Source of the DNA: Actinomycetes bacterium
GTDB taxonomy: Bacteria; Actinomycetota; Acidimicrobiia; Acidimicrobiales; Ilumatobacteraceae
Assembly: GCA_025358125.1 (NCBI GenBank)
Contig: JANYKS010000093.1
Location: 21,894 to 85,893, forward strand
Reading direction: 5' to 3'
DNA length: 64,000 nucleotides
Shown piece by piece: positions 27,000 through 35,220 of this stretch. The translations under genes and the position numbers were made by a program. Under the pieces are notes generated by a model that saw only the letters and a program-made list of their open reading frames with translations, was not told the origin of the DNA and made no database searches. Each line of letters begins with the position of its first letter. Within the stretch, counting starts at the first letter, position 1.

Positions 27000-28988
27000 A
27001 TGCCAACAGTGGTCTTCACACCATCGGGTCGACGGGGAGAGGTCGAGGCCGGCTGCACCGTGCTCGACGCGGCCCGCCGGCTCGGCGCCGATCTCGATTC
27101 GGTATGTGGTGGCCGTGGAATCTGCGGGCGGTGCCAGGTCGTGCCGACGTTCGGCCAGTTCGCCAAGCATGCGATCAACAGCGATCCGGATCACCTCTCG
27201 CCGAGCGGGTCGACCGAAGAGGCCTATCACGGCCGCCGCCCGCTGGAGGTCGGCGGGCGTCTCGGCTGTGCGGCGCGGATCACCGGCGACGTGCTGATCG
27301 ACGTCCCGCCGGCGAGCCAGATGCACCGGCCGGTCATCCGCAAAAGCGTCGACCTCACCGGCTTGGTCATCGATCCGATCGTGCACCCGTACTATGTCGA
27401 TGTCGTCGCCAACGACCTCGGCGGCGATCGCAGCGATCTGCGCCTGCTGACCGACGCGCTCAGCGAGCAGTGGGGCCTGCCGACCCTCGCGATCAGCCAC
27501 GCCGCGCTGCGCCGGCTCCAGCCGGCGCTGAACCACACGGGTCGCGATGTCACCGTTGCCGTCCACGACAACAGCCTGATCACCGGCGTGTGGCCGGGAT
27601 TCTTCGACGAGCTCTACGGCGTCGCGATCGACGTCGGCTCGACAACGGTGGCCGGCCACCTGTGCGACATCGCGAGCGGCGAGGTGCTCGCGTCGGCCGG
27701 TCTGATGAATCCGCAGATCCGCTTCGGCGAGGATCTGATGAGCCGCGTGTCGTATGTGATGATGAACCCGGGCGGCGAGGCCGAGCTCACGGCCGCGATC
27801 CGCGGTGCGCTCAACGACGTCATCCTCGAGCTGTGCGAGCAGGCGTCGGTCAAGATGAGTGAGATCTCCGACATCGTGCTCGTCGGCAATCCGATCATGC
27901 ATCACCTGATCCTCGGGATCGACCCGACGCCACTCGGTGGCGCGCCGTTCCCGCTGGCCACCGATCTCGCCGTCGATGGCTTCGCGACCGACATCGGCGT
28001 CGCCTGCCCGCTCGCAACGCTGCACATCCTTCCGTGCATCGCCGGCCACGTCGGTGCGGACACGGCCGGGGCAGTGCTCGCCGTTGGTCCCCACCGCGGT
28101 GACGAGATGGTGCTGTTGATCGATGTCGGCACCAACGCTGAACTCGTGCTCGGCAACCGTCACGGTCTCGCCGCAGCATCGAGCCCGACCGGGCCGGCGT
28201 TCGAGGGCGCGCAGATCTCGTGCGGCCAGCGCGCCACCGCCGGCGCGATCGAACGGGTGCGGATCGACAAGGACACGCTCGAGCCGCGGATCAAGGTCGT
28301 CGGCTCGGACATCTGGAGCGACGAGCCGGGCTTCGCCGATGCGCTGCCGGAGGTCGGCATCACCGGTATCTGCGGCAGTGGCATCATCGAGGTCCTGGCC
28401 GAGCTGTTCCTCGCCGGGGTGATCGATTCCGATGGCACGATCAACGGCGAGACGGCACATCGTACGCCTCGCGTGGTCCCTGACGGGCGGACGTTCGCCT
28501 ACGTGCTCCAGTACGGAACGCCCGAGCTGAGAATCACCCAGAACGACGTACGCGGAATCCAACTCGCGAAAGGCGCGCTCTACGCCGGGGCGCGTTTGTT
28601 GATGGACCGGGCCGGGCTCGAAACAGTCGACTCCGTCAAGCTCGCGGGAGCGTTCGGAAGCCACATCGATCCGGTCTACGCGCTGGTGCTCGGGATGATC
28701 CCCGATTGCGACCCGGCCAAGGTCGTATCCGTCGGCAACGCCGCCGGCTCGGGTGCGGTTCGAGCGCTGCTGTCCAAGCACGACCGCGACGAGATCATCG
28801 CCGTCGCGCGCACCATCACCAAGGTCGAGACGGCGATCGAGCCCCGCTTCCAGGAGCATTTCGTGCAAGCCATGGGCCTGCCGCACAGCACCGATCCGTA
28901 CGCCCGACTCGGCGCGGTGGTGACGCTGCCGGCCAGGAGCGAAACATCCGGAGCCGGGCGCACGCGTCGTCGGGCGCGCACGGCGTGA
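27000..28988 (+). CDS. reductive activator of corrinoid methyltransferases (ASKHA/DUF4445, [2Fe-2S])
   Basis: A 662-residue RACE-type protein. The N-terminal [2Fe-2S] ferredoxin domain has 'VCGGRGICGRCQV' and a fourth Cys in 'GRLGCAARI'. A linker leads to the ASKHA ATPase fold with 'GVAIDVGSTTVAGHLCDI', 'NPQIRFGEDLMSRVSY', 'LLIDVGTNAELVLG', 'GPAFEGAQISCGQRA' and 'KLAGAFGSHIDP'. Such proteins use ATP to return oxidised Co(II) corrinoid to Co(I). It follows the THF methyltransferase by 11 nt. Its presence indicates that the corrinoid protein really cycles through Co(I) and needs repair. The physiological reductant is not evident from the window. Confidence 0.92.
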   Translation: MPTVVFTPSGRRGEVEAGCTVLDAARRLGADLDSVCGGRGICGRCQVVPTFGQFAKHAINSDPDHLSPSGSTEEAYHGRRPLEVGGRLGCAARITGDVLIDVPPASQMHRPVIRKSVDLTGLVIDPIVHPYYVDVVANDLGGDRSDLRLLTDALSEQWGLPTLAISHAALRRLQPALNHTGRDVTVAVHDNSLITGVWPGFFDELYGVAIDVGSTTVAGHLCDIASGEVLASAGLMNPQIRFGEDLMSRVSYVMMNPGGEAELTAAIRGALNDVILELCEQASVKMSEISDIVLVGNPIMHHLILGIDPTPLGGAPFPLATDLAVDGFATDIGVACPLATLHILPCIAGHVGADTAGAVLAVGPHRGDEMVLLIDVGTNAELVLGNRHGLAAASSPTGPAFEGAQISCGQRATAGAIERVRIDKDTLEPRIKVVGSDIWSDEPGFADALPEVGITGICGSGIIEVLAELFLAGVIDSDGTINGETAHRTPRVVPDGRTFAYVLQYGTPELRITQNDVRGIQLAKGALYAGARLLMDRAGLETVDSVKLAGAFGSHIDPVYALVLGMIPDCDPAKVVSVGNAAGSGAVRALLSKHDRDEIIAVARTITKVETAIEPRFQEHFVQAMGLPHSTDPYARLGAVVTLPARSETSGAGRTRRRARTA

Positions 28989-29007
28989 ACGACATCCAAG
29001 GGGAGAC

Positions 29008-30588
29008 ATGACCGAGGCGACAGATATCACCGCGACCGCATCAGCTGAGGTCCCCAGCACCGGACGGGGCCGCTCCGGCGGTGGGCGCGCCAATCGCCAG
29101 GCCGCCCGGCTGCTGAGCCACACCGAGGCCGTTCCGTTCCTGACTCGCACGCTCGCGCCGCTCGAGGTACTGAGCGAGGAGGGCATCGCGCTGATCGAGG
29201 ACAACGCCGACTCGATCCTCGAGCGGGTCGGGATCTGGGTCCGCGGCTACCCCCGTGCCATCGAATTGTTCGTCGCTGCTGGCGCCGAGGCGGACGGCGA
29301 GCGGGTCCGGTTCCCGCACGGACTGTGTCGCAGCATCGTGCAGGCAACGGCGCCGCGCCAGTACACCCAGCATGGCCGCAACCCACTCCGCAACGTCGAG
29401 ATCGGGGGGATGAACACGGTGTTCGCCCCCAACTACGGCTCGCCGTTCGTGCGCGATCTGGACAATGGCCGCCGCTACGCAACGCTCGCCGACTTCCAGA
29501 ACTTCGTCAAGCTGGCGTACTCGTCGCCGTACCTGCACCATTCCGGTGGCACGGTGTGCGAGCCGGTCGACATCCCGGTCAACAAGCGCCACCTCGACAT
29601 GGTGTACTCGCACCTCAAGTACAGCGACAAGCCGTTCATGGGTTCGGTGACGGCCAAGAGCCGCGCCCAAGACAGTGTCGACCTCGCCCGGATCGGCTTC
29701 GGCGGCGACCTCGCCGATCGCACCGTCATGACGAGCCTGATCAACGCGTCGTCGCCACTCGTGTGGGACGAGACGATGCTCGGCTCGGCCGATGTCTACG
29801 CTTCGAACAATCAGGCCTGCATCTTCACGCCGTTCATCCTCGCCGGCGCGATGGCGCCGGTCACCACCGCCGGCGTCGCCGCGCAGAGCCTCGCCGAGGC
29901 CCTCGCCGGCATGGCTTTCGCCCAACTCGTTCGCCCCGGTGCTCCGGTGATCCTCGGCTCGTTCGCGTCGTCGATGTCGATGCAGACCGGCGCACCGACG
30001 TTCGGCACCCCCGAGCCGTCACTCGTGCTCTACGTGATGGCCCATCTCGCCCGCCGGCTCGGCGTGCCCTTCCGCTCCGGCGGTTCGCTCAGCGCCTCCA
30101 AGGTCGCCGACGCGCAGGCCGCATACGAATCGGCGAACACGATGCAGGCAACGATTCTCGGCGGTGTCAACTTCGTCCTCCACGCAGCCGGGTGGCTCGA
30201 AGGCGGGCTGTCGATCGGCTACGAGAAATTCGTCCTCGACTGCGATCAGCTCGGCATGATGCACACCTTCGTCAAAGGGGTCGACATGTCCGAGAACGGC
30301 CAAGCGCTCGAGTCGATCTGCGAGCAGGAGCCGGGGATGCACTTCCTCGGCACGGCGCACACGCTCGCGAATTTCGAGACGGCGTTCTACCGCTCGAATA
30401 CCGCCGACAACAGCAGCTACGAGCAATGGCTGGAGGAGGGCAGCCTCGACGCCAACCAGCGCGCCAACAAGGTCTGGAAGAAGGCGCTCACCGACTACGA
30501 CGCACCGCTACTCGACGAAGCGGTCGACGAAGAGATGCAAGACTTCATCATCCGCCGCAAGACCGAGATGCCGGACGAGATCGGCTGA
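29008..30588 (+). CDS. MttB/MtgB-family corrinoid-dependent methyltransferase, non-pyrrolysine
   Basis: A 526-residue trimethylamine-methyltransferase-family protein ('GIALIEDNADSILERVGI', 'FAPNYGSPFVRDLDNGRRYATL', 'SGGTVCEPVDIP', 'GSFASSMSMQTGAPTFGTPE', 'GGVNFVLHAAGWLEGGL'). The frame has no internal TAG, so it belongs to the non-Pyl branch, whose characterised members demethylate glycine betaine, proline betaine or related quaternary amines. A basic, disordered-looking 40-residue N-terminus precedes the barrel. AAGGGGAG sits upstream of ATG 29008. A DMGDH-like gene follows; this strongly hints at betaine as methyl donor and dimethylglycine as product, but the substrate is untested. Confidence 0.88.
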   Translation: MTEATDITATASAEVPSTGRGRSGGGRANRQAARLLSHTEAVPFLTRTLAPLEVLSEEGIALIEDNADSILERVGIWVRGYPRAIELFVAAGAEADGERVRFPHGLCRSIVQATAPRQYTQHGRNPLRNVEIGGMNTVFAPNYGSPFVRDLDNGRRYATLADFQNFVKLAYSSPYLHHSGGTVCEPVDIPVNKRHLDMVYSHLKYSDKPFMGSVTAKSRAQDSVDLARIGFGGDLADRTVMTSLINASSPLVWDETMLGSADVYASNNQACIFTPFILAGAMAPVTTAGVAAQSLAEALAGMAFAQLVRPGAPVILGSFASSMSMQTGAPTFGTPEPSLVLYVMAHLARRLGVPFRSGGSLSASKVADAQAAYESANTMQATILGGVNFVLHAAGWLEGGLSIGYEKFVLDCDQLGMMHTFVKGVDMSENGQALESICEQEPGMHFLGTAHTLANFETAFYRSNTADNSSYEQWLEEGSLDANQRANKVWKKALTDYDAPLLDEAVDEEMQDFIIRRKTEMPDEIG

Positions 30589-30621
30589 TCCCGATCGATT
30601 TCGGCGGTCATCGACGGTTGG

Positions 30622-30649
30622 CTATAGTTCCCGCTCTGCGGAATATTCC
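30622..30649 (+). promoter_or_regulatory. possible internal promoter/operator before the second DMGDH-like gene
   Basis: The 118-bp gap after the MttB-type gene contains a TATAGT box (30623-30628) and a perfect 10-bp palindrome GGAATATTCC (30640-30649). The block CTATAGTTCCCGCTCTGC (30622-30639) resembles CTATGGTCGCTCTGC at 5162-5176, upstream of the first DMGDH-like gene. No good -35 is seen. Confidence 0.35.
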
Positions 30650-30706
30650 CGTAGAACGGTTCCAAGATTGCGCCGGGCTCGGCGCCCCACGAGAGGATTT
30701 GTCCCA

Positions 30707-33217
30707 GTGAGCAACGACTTCCCAACCTCTGCGAGCGTCGTCGTCATCGGCGCCGGCATCGTCGGCAACGGCGTCGTCGGTCACCTGGCCGAACTCGGGT
30801 GGCGCAACATCGTCCAGATCGACAAGGGGCCGCTACCCAACCCAGGCGGCTCGACCGGTCATGCGTCGAACTTCATCTTCCCGGTCGATCACAACCGTGA
30901 AATGGCGGCCCTGAACCTCGACAGTCAGCGTCAGTACATCGAGATGGGCGTCAACACCGAGTGCGGCGGGATCGAGGTCGCCCGGACGCCGGAACGGCTC
31001 GAAGAGTTCCGACGGCGGATGGTGTCGGCCAAGAACTGGGGCATCGATGCCCGACTCGTCACGCCGGCGGAGATCAAGGAGATGGTTCCGTTCATCAATG
31101 ACGAGATTCTCCTCGGCGGTTTCTACACGCCATCGGTTTCTGTCGTCGACAGCCTCCGCGCCGGCACCATCTTCCGTGAGCGTGCTCAGGCCCTGAACGC
31201 GTTGGAGACGTTCGCCAACGTCGAGGTGCTCGACATCGAAACGGTCGATGGCCGGGTCACGGCCGTCGTCACCGATCGCGGCCGGATCGAGGCCGACCAC
31301 GTCGTCATCTGCGTCGGCGTGTGGGCGCCCCGTCTCGCCGCGATGGCCGGGACCGAGATCCCGCTCACCCCGGCGGTTCACCAGATGATCGACGTCGGGC
31401 CGATCCCGGTGCTGGAGGAGACGGGCAAGGAGCTCGGCTTCCCGATCGTGCGCGACATGGACACGTTCTGCTACGAGCGCCAGAGCTCGGGCTCGATGGA
31501 AGTCGGTTCGTACGCCCACCGCCCGATCTTCATCACGGCCGACGACATCCCATCGATCAAGGAATCGCGCCTCTCGCCGACCGAGTTGCCGATCACGATG
31601 GAGGACTTCGATCCGCAGCTCGAGCAGGCCCTCGAACTGATGCCCGACATCCTCGCCACGGCCGAGATCAAGTATGCGATCAACGGTCTGCTCTCGCTCA
31701 CGCCCGACGGCTTCCCGCTGATCGGCGAGACTCCTGATGTCAAGGGCCTGTGGGCGGCGTGCGCGATCTGGATCAAGGAGGGTCCCGGCGCGGCGCGGAT
31801 GTTGGCCGAGTGGATGACTCACGGTCAGCCGGAGGTGGATCCGCACCAGAGCGACATCGCCCGTTTCTACAAGTTCGCCCGCAACGATCACCACGTGCGT
31901 GCCCGTTGCGCCGAGCATTTCAACAAGACCTACGGCATCGTGCACCCGCGTGAGCAGTGGGCGTCTGAGCGCGACGTACGCACCGCGCCGTACCACGACC
32001 GCACCGAGGCCCTCGGCGCGGTCTACTTCCTGGCCGGCGGGATGGAGCGTCCGCACTGGTACGAATCCAACGCTGCGCTCGTGGAGAAGTACGGAGTCGT
32101 CGACCGTCCCCACGAATGGGACCGCCGGTGGTGGTCGCCGATTATCAACGCCGAGCACCTCGCGCTCAAGGAGAGCGTCGGTATGGTCGATCTCGCTCCG
32201 TTCGTCGTGTTCGAGTTCGACGGTCCAGGTACGAAGGATTACCTCCAGGGTCTGACCGTCAACAACGTGGATGTCGCCGTCGGTAAGAGCGTCTACACGC
32301 CACTGCTCGACGTCAACGGCGGCTTCCGCTCCGACCTGACCATGCTGCGCATCGCCGAGAACACCTACCGCGTCATGACGGGCGCGTTCGACGGGCCCCG
32401 CGATGCGTTCTGGTTCCGCAAGCACCTGCCAGAGGACGGCTCGGTTCACTTCTGTGATCTCACGTCGTCGTACGTGACGATCGGTCTGTGGGGCCCGAAC
32501 GCCCGCAACGTGATGTCGAAGCTGACGACCTCGGATGTGTCAAACGAGGCGTTTGCCTATGGCACGACCCAGGAAGTGCTGTTCGACTCGATCCCGGTGC
32601 GCCTGTTCCGTATTTCGTATGTGGGTGAGCTCGGCTGGGAGATCTACGCCCAGACGGAGCACGCCCGTGCGGTATGGGACAAGATTGCGGCAGCCGGTCA
32701 GGAATTCGCCATCGTGCCCGTCGGCGCCGGCGTGTACGGCACCACCGGCCGGTTGGAGAAGGGCTATCGCCTGATGGGCTCCGAGCTCGATGGCGAATAC
32801 ACCGTTGTCGAGGCCGGCCTGCACCGCCCGAAGGTGAAGTCGGCCGACTTCCTCGGCAAGGCCGCCTACCTCAAGCATCGCGACGAGGAGCCGGCAGCAA
32901 TCCTGTGCACCCTCACCGTCGAGGATCACATGTCCGAACGCGACGCCATCTTGCGTTACATGGTCGGTGGCGAGACCATCACCACGCCCGACGGCAACCG
33001 CATCGTCGACTCAAAGGGCCGCGTCTCGGTCGTCACGACAGCGGGCGCTGGCCCGTCGGTCGGCAAGTTCCTCCTGTTCGCGTACCTGCCACCGCAGCAC
33101 GCTGTGGTCGGCAACGAGCTGCAGGTGTATTACATGGACGAGTTCTTCCCGGTCAAGGTTGCCGTCGCCGGGTCGACCCCGCTGTTCGATCCGACCGACG
33201 CGCGGATGAAGGGCTGA
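30707..33217 (+). CDS. dimethylglycine/sarcosine dehydrogenase-like FAD oxidoreductase with GCV_T domain (copy 2)
   Basis: An 836-residue protein with the same layout as the gene at 5212: a DAO domain ('SVVVIGAGIVGNGVVGHLAEL'), FAO_M and a folate-binding GCV_T region ('RISYVGELGWEIYAQTEHA', 'GRLEKGYRLMGSELDGEYT'). The motif for covalent FAD is altered here: 'GGSTGHASNF' instead of the 'TWHAAGL' seen in copy 1. It lies between the MttB-type enzyme and etfBA, so oxidation of dimethylglycine (and perhaps sarcosine) with electron transfer to ETF is the likely job. The start is GTG 30707 (GAGAGGA 9 nt upstream); an upstream GTG-like start at 30668 is poorer. Confidence 0.85.
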   Translation: MSNDFPTSASVVVIGAGIVGNGVVGHLAELGWRNIVQIDKGPLPNPGGSTGHASNFIFPVDHNREMAALNLDSQRQYIEMGVNTECGGIEVARTPERLEEFRRRMVSAKNWGIDARLVTPAEIKEMVPFINDEILLGGFYTPSVSVVDSLRAGTIFRERAQALNALETFANVEVLDIETVDGRVTAVVTDRGRIEADHVVICVGVWAPRLAAMAGTEIPLTPAVHQMIDVGPIPVLEETGKELGFPIVRDMDTFCYERQSSGSMEVGSYAHRPIFITADDIPSIKESRLSPTELPITMEDFDPQLEQALELMPDILATAEIKYAINGLLSLTPDGFPLIGETPDVKGLWAACAIWIKEGPGAARMLAEWMTHGQPEVDPHQSDIARFYKFARNDHHVRARCAEHFNKTYGIVHPREQWASERDVRTAPYHDRTEALGAVYFLAGGMERPHWYESNAALVEKYGVVDRPHEWDRRWWSPIINAEHLALKESVGMVDLAPFVVFEFDGPGTKDYLQGLTVNNVDVAVGKSVYTPLLDVNGGFRSDLTMLRIAENTYRVMTGAFDGPRDAFWFRKHLPEDGSVHFCDLTSSYVTIGLWGPNARNVMSKLTTSDVSNEAFAYGTTQEVLFDSIPVRLFRISYVGELGWEIYAQTEHARAVWDKIAAAGQEFAIVPVGAGVYGTTGRLEKGYRLMGSELDGEYTVVEAGLHRPKVKSADFLGKAAYLKHRDEEPAAILCTLTVEDHMSERDAILRYMVGGETITTPDGNRIVDSKGRVSVVTTAGAGPSVGKFLLFAYLPPQHAVVGNELQVYYMDEFFPVKVAVAGSTPLFDPTDARMKG

Positions 33218-33223
33218 CCCATC

Positions 33224-34036
33224 GTGAGCGAGCCGGCGACGCCGTTGCGGATCCTGGTCTGCGTGAAGCGTGTGCCGGCACCCGGCGCGCGGATCACACT
33301 GACCGCCGACCACAGCGCGATCGACACCAAGAACCTCGGCTTCACCACGAGTCCTCACGAGGAGTGCGCGGTCGAAGAGGCAATCCGCCTCGTCGACAAC
33401 CACGGTGGTTCGGCGACCGTGCTCACGCTCGGCCCAGCCGAGTCCGACGAGCAGCTGCGCTACGCGATATCGGTCGGTATCAACAAGGCCGTGCACGTCA
33501 CGAACCCCGCGCTGGCCGACGGGGTCGACTGGGATCCGCAGGCGACCGCGAGCGCGCTGGCCGACGCGATCGCGTCGATCGAGGCCGACGACGGTGCCTT
33601 CGATCTGATCCTGTTCGGCAACGAATCGGCAGACTCGGGTGGATTCCAGGTCGGCGTCCGCGTCGCCCGAAAGCTCGGACGGGCCATCGTCAACGGCATC
33701 AAGGGGATCGAGATCGGCGTCTCGGGAGACGGGCACGCCACGGTCACCGCTCGGCGCGAGAGCACGTCCGGGTTCGAGGTCTACGAGCTCGCCCTGCCGG
33801 TTGTCCTGGGTGTGAAGGAAGGCCTCAACCTTCCTCGCTACCCGACCTTGCCCGGCCGGTTGAGGAGCAAGAAGGCCGAAGTTGCCGTGCACACGGCAGA
33901 TCCGGTCCTCGGCGGTCTCGTCACCGAGAACTTCGACAACGCCGCCGAACTCGTTGTCCAGACCACGATGCTCGGCAATGGTGAGCAAGCGGCTCCGGCC
34001 ATCGTCGATCTGATCGAAAGGTTGGGCCTGCTGTGA
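33224..34036 (+). CDS. etfB: electron transfer flavoprotein, beta subunit
   Basis: A 269-residue ETF-beta/FixA protein: 'ILVCVKRVPAPGARI', 'HEECAVEEAIRLVD', 'VLTLGPAESDEQLRYAISVGINKAVHV', 'LILFGNESADSGGFQVGVRVA' (AMP-binding region) and 'LPVVLGVKEGLNLPRYPTLPGRLRSKKAEV' (the recognition loop). With EtfA it accepts electrons from the DMGDH-like dehydrogenase 6 nt upstream and would pass them to the quinone pool through an ETF:quinone oxidoreductase not seen here. The start is GTG 33224. Its stop overlaps the etfA start. Confidence 0.93.
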   Translation: MSEPATPLRILVCVKRVPAPGARITLTADHSAIDTKNLGFTTSPHEECAVEEAIRLVDNHGGSATVLTLGPAESDEQLRYAISVGINKAVHVTNPALADGVDWDPQATASALADAIASIEADDGAFDLILFGNESADSGGFQVGVRVARKLGRAIVNGIKGIEIGVSGDGHATVTARRESTSGFEVYELALPVVLGVKEGLNLPRYPTLPGRLRSKKAEVAVHTADPVLGGLVTENFDNAAELVVQTTMLGNGEQAAPAIVDLIERLGLL

Positions 34037-35025
34037 ACGAGATCCTGGTCATCGTCGAACATGATCGCGGCGAAGCGGTGGAGACCTCGTACCAGTCGAT
34101 CGGCTGCGCACGGGCGCTGCTCGCCGCGGGTGTCGGTACGTCGGTGACGGCGGTCCTCATCGGTGGCGAAGCCGACGGCCTCGTCACAGATCTCGGCGCG
34201 TACGGCGTGACGAAGGTCGTCCAGGTTCACCACGCCGAGCTCACCGACTACGCACCAGAGGCATGGGGCGAGGCCGTCGCCGAGCTCATCGCGGCTCGCG
34301 CCCCGGCCGCGGTCGTCGCCACCGGTACCGACCGCGGCAACGAGGTCCTCGCCTACGCCGCAGCCATCGCCGATCTCGCGTTCGCGGCCAATGTCACCGA
34401 GATCAAGCACGCCGGCGATGCCAGTCTCGACCTCACGCGCGCTCGTTGGGGCGGCAGCCTGCTCGAGCAGTCGAAGCTGATCGCTTCCGTCTACGTGCTG
34501 TCCGGCGTTGCGCACGTCTTCAGCGGCGAGCCCTCTCCCGACGATGTCGACACCGTCGCCGCAGTCGAAGTAGTCGTCGCCGACCTGTCCGAGAACGCGG
34601 CGCGCACCCGCATCACCGATCGCGTCACTTTGTCGTCGGGCATCACGCTGACGACGGCCGCTGTCGTAGTCAGTGGCGGTCGCGGCGTCGGTTCTGCTGA
34701 GGGATTCGCCCCGCTCGTCGAACTCGCCGAATTGCTCGGCGGTGCTGTCGGCTGCTCGCGTGTCGTCACCAACAACGGCTGGCGTCCGCACAGTGATCAG
34801 GTCGGCCAGACCGGTAAGCGGATTGCACCCGAGCTGTACATCGCCTGCGGTATCTCGGGCGCGATCCAGCACTGGGTCGGGATGATGGCCTCCAAGCACG
34901 TCCTCGCGATCAACACCGACGGCGAGGCGAACATGGTCGGCAAGGCCGAGTACGCCGTGATCGGCGATCTGCACAAGATCCTCCCTGCCGTCAGCGCCGA
35001 GATCCGCAAACGCCGCAGCGCATAG
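34033..35025 (+). CDS. etfA: electron transfer flavoprotein, alpha subunit
   Basis: A 330-residue ETF-alpha/FixB protein. The N-terminal domain opens 'ILVIVEHDRGEAVETSYQSI'. The C-terminal FAD domain has 'VVVSGGRGVG', 'NNGWRPHSDQVGQTGKRIAPELYIACGISGAIQHWVGM' and 'INTDGEANMVGKAEYAVIGDL'. GTG 34033 overlaps the etfB stop (GTGA). It ends the rightward corrinoid/DMG operon; a polypyrimidine tract follows immediately. Confidence 0.94.
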   Translation: MNEILVIVEHDRGEAVETSYQSIGCARALLAAGVGTSVTAVLIGGEADGLVTDLGAYGVTKVVQVHHAELTDYAPEAWGEAVAELIAARAPAAVVATGTDRGNEVLAYAAAIADLAFAANVTEIKHAGDASLDLTRARWGGSLLEQSKLIASVYVLSGVAHVFSGEPSPDDVDTVAAVEVVVADLSENAARTRITDRVTLSSGITLTTAAVVVSGGRGVGSAEGFAPLVELAELLGGAVGCSRVVTNNGWRPHSDQVGQTGKRIAPELYIACGISGAIQHWVGMMASKHVLAINTDGEANMVGKAEYAVIGDLHKILPAVSAEIRKRRSA

Positions 35026-35085
35026 CCCCTCTCCCTCTCCCTCTCCCTCTCCCTCTCCCTGCTCCTCTCCCTCTCCGTCTCCTCA
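35026..35085 (+). repeat. (CTCTCC)n polypyrimidine tract
   Basis: Directly after the etfA stop, 35 consecutive pyrimidines (35026-35060) consist of repeated ctctcc hexamers, followed by a degenerate continuation to 35085. The rest of the gap to 35220 has GC-rich inverted repeats (for example gggcgcg at 35091 with cgcgccc near 35127) and no gene that I can support. It lies between convergent genes and may act as a transcription end. Confidence 0.85.
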
Positions 35086-35220
35086 CTCGTCGGGCGCGCT
35101 TTGAGCGGGCGCGGGCGCGCAAGTCGCGCCCACCCTGCTCTGGCAATGGTGAGGATGTACTCCGCTGTGTCTTGGGAGCTGGCGTTGGCGAAGCCCTTGT
35201 GTTCGCCCACCAGTGACGGA

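Noticed and set aside
29008..30588. Pyrrolysine-containing trimethylamine methyltransferase
   Set aside because: The 526-codon frame contains no in-frame TAG, so there is no amber codon to read as pyrrolysine.
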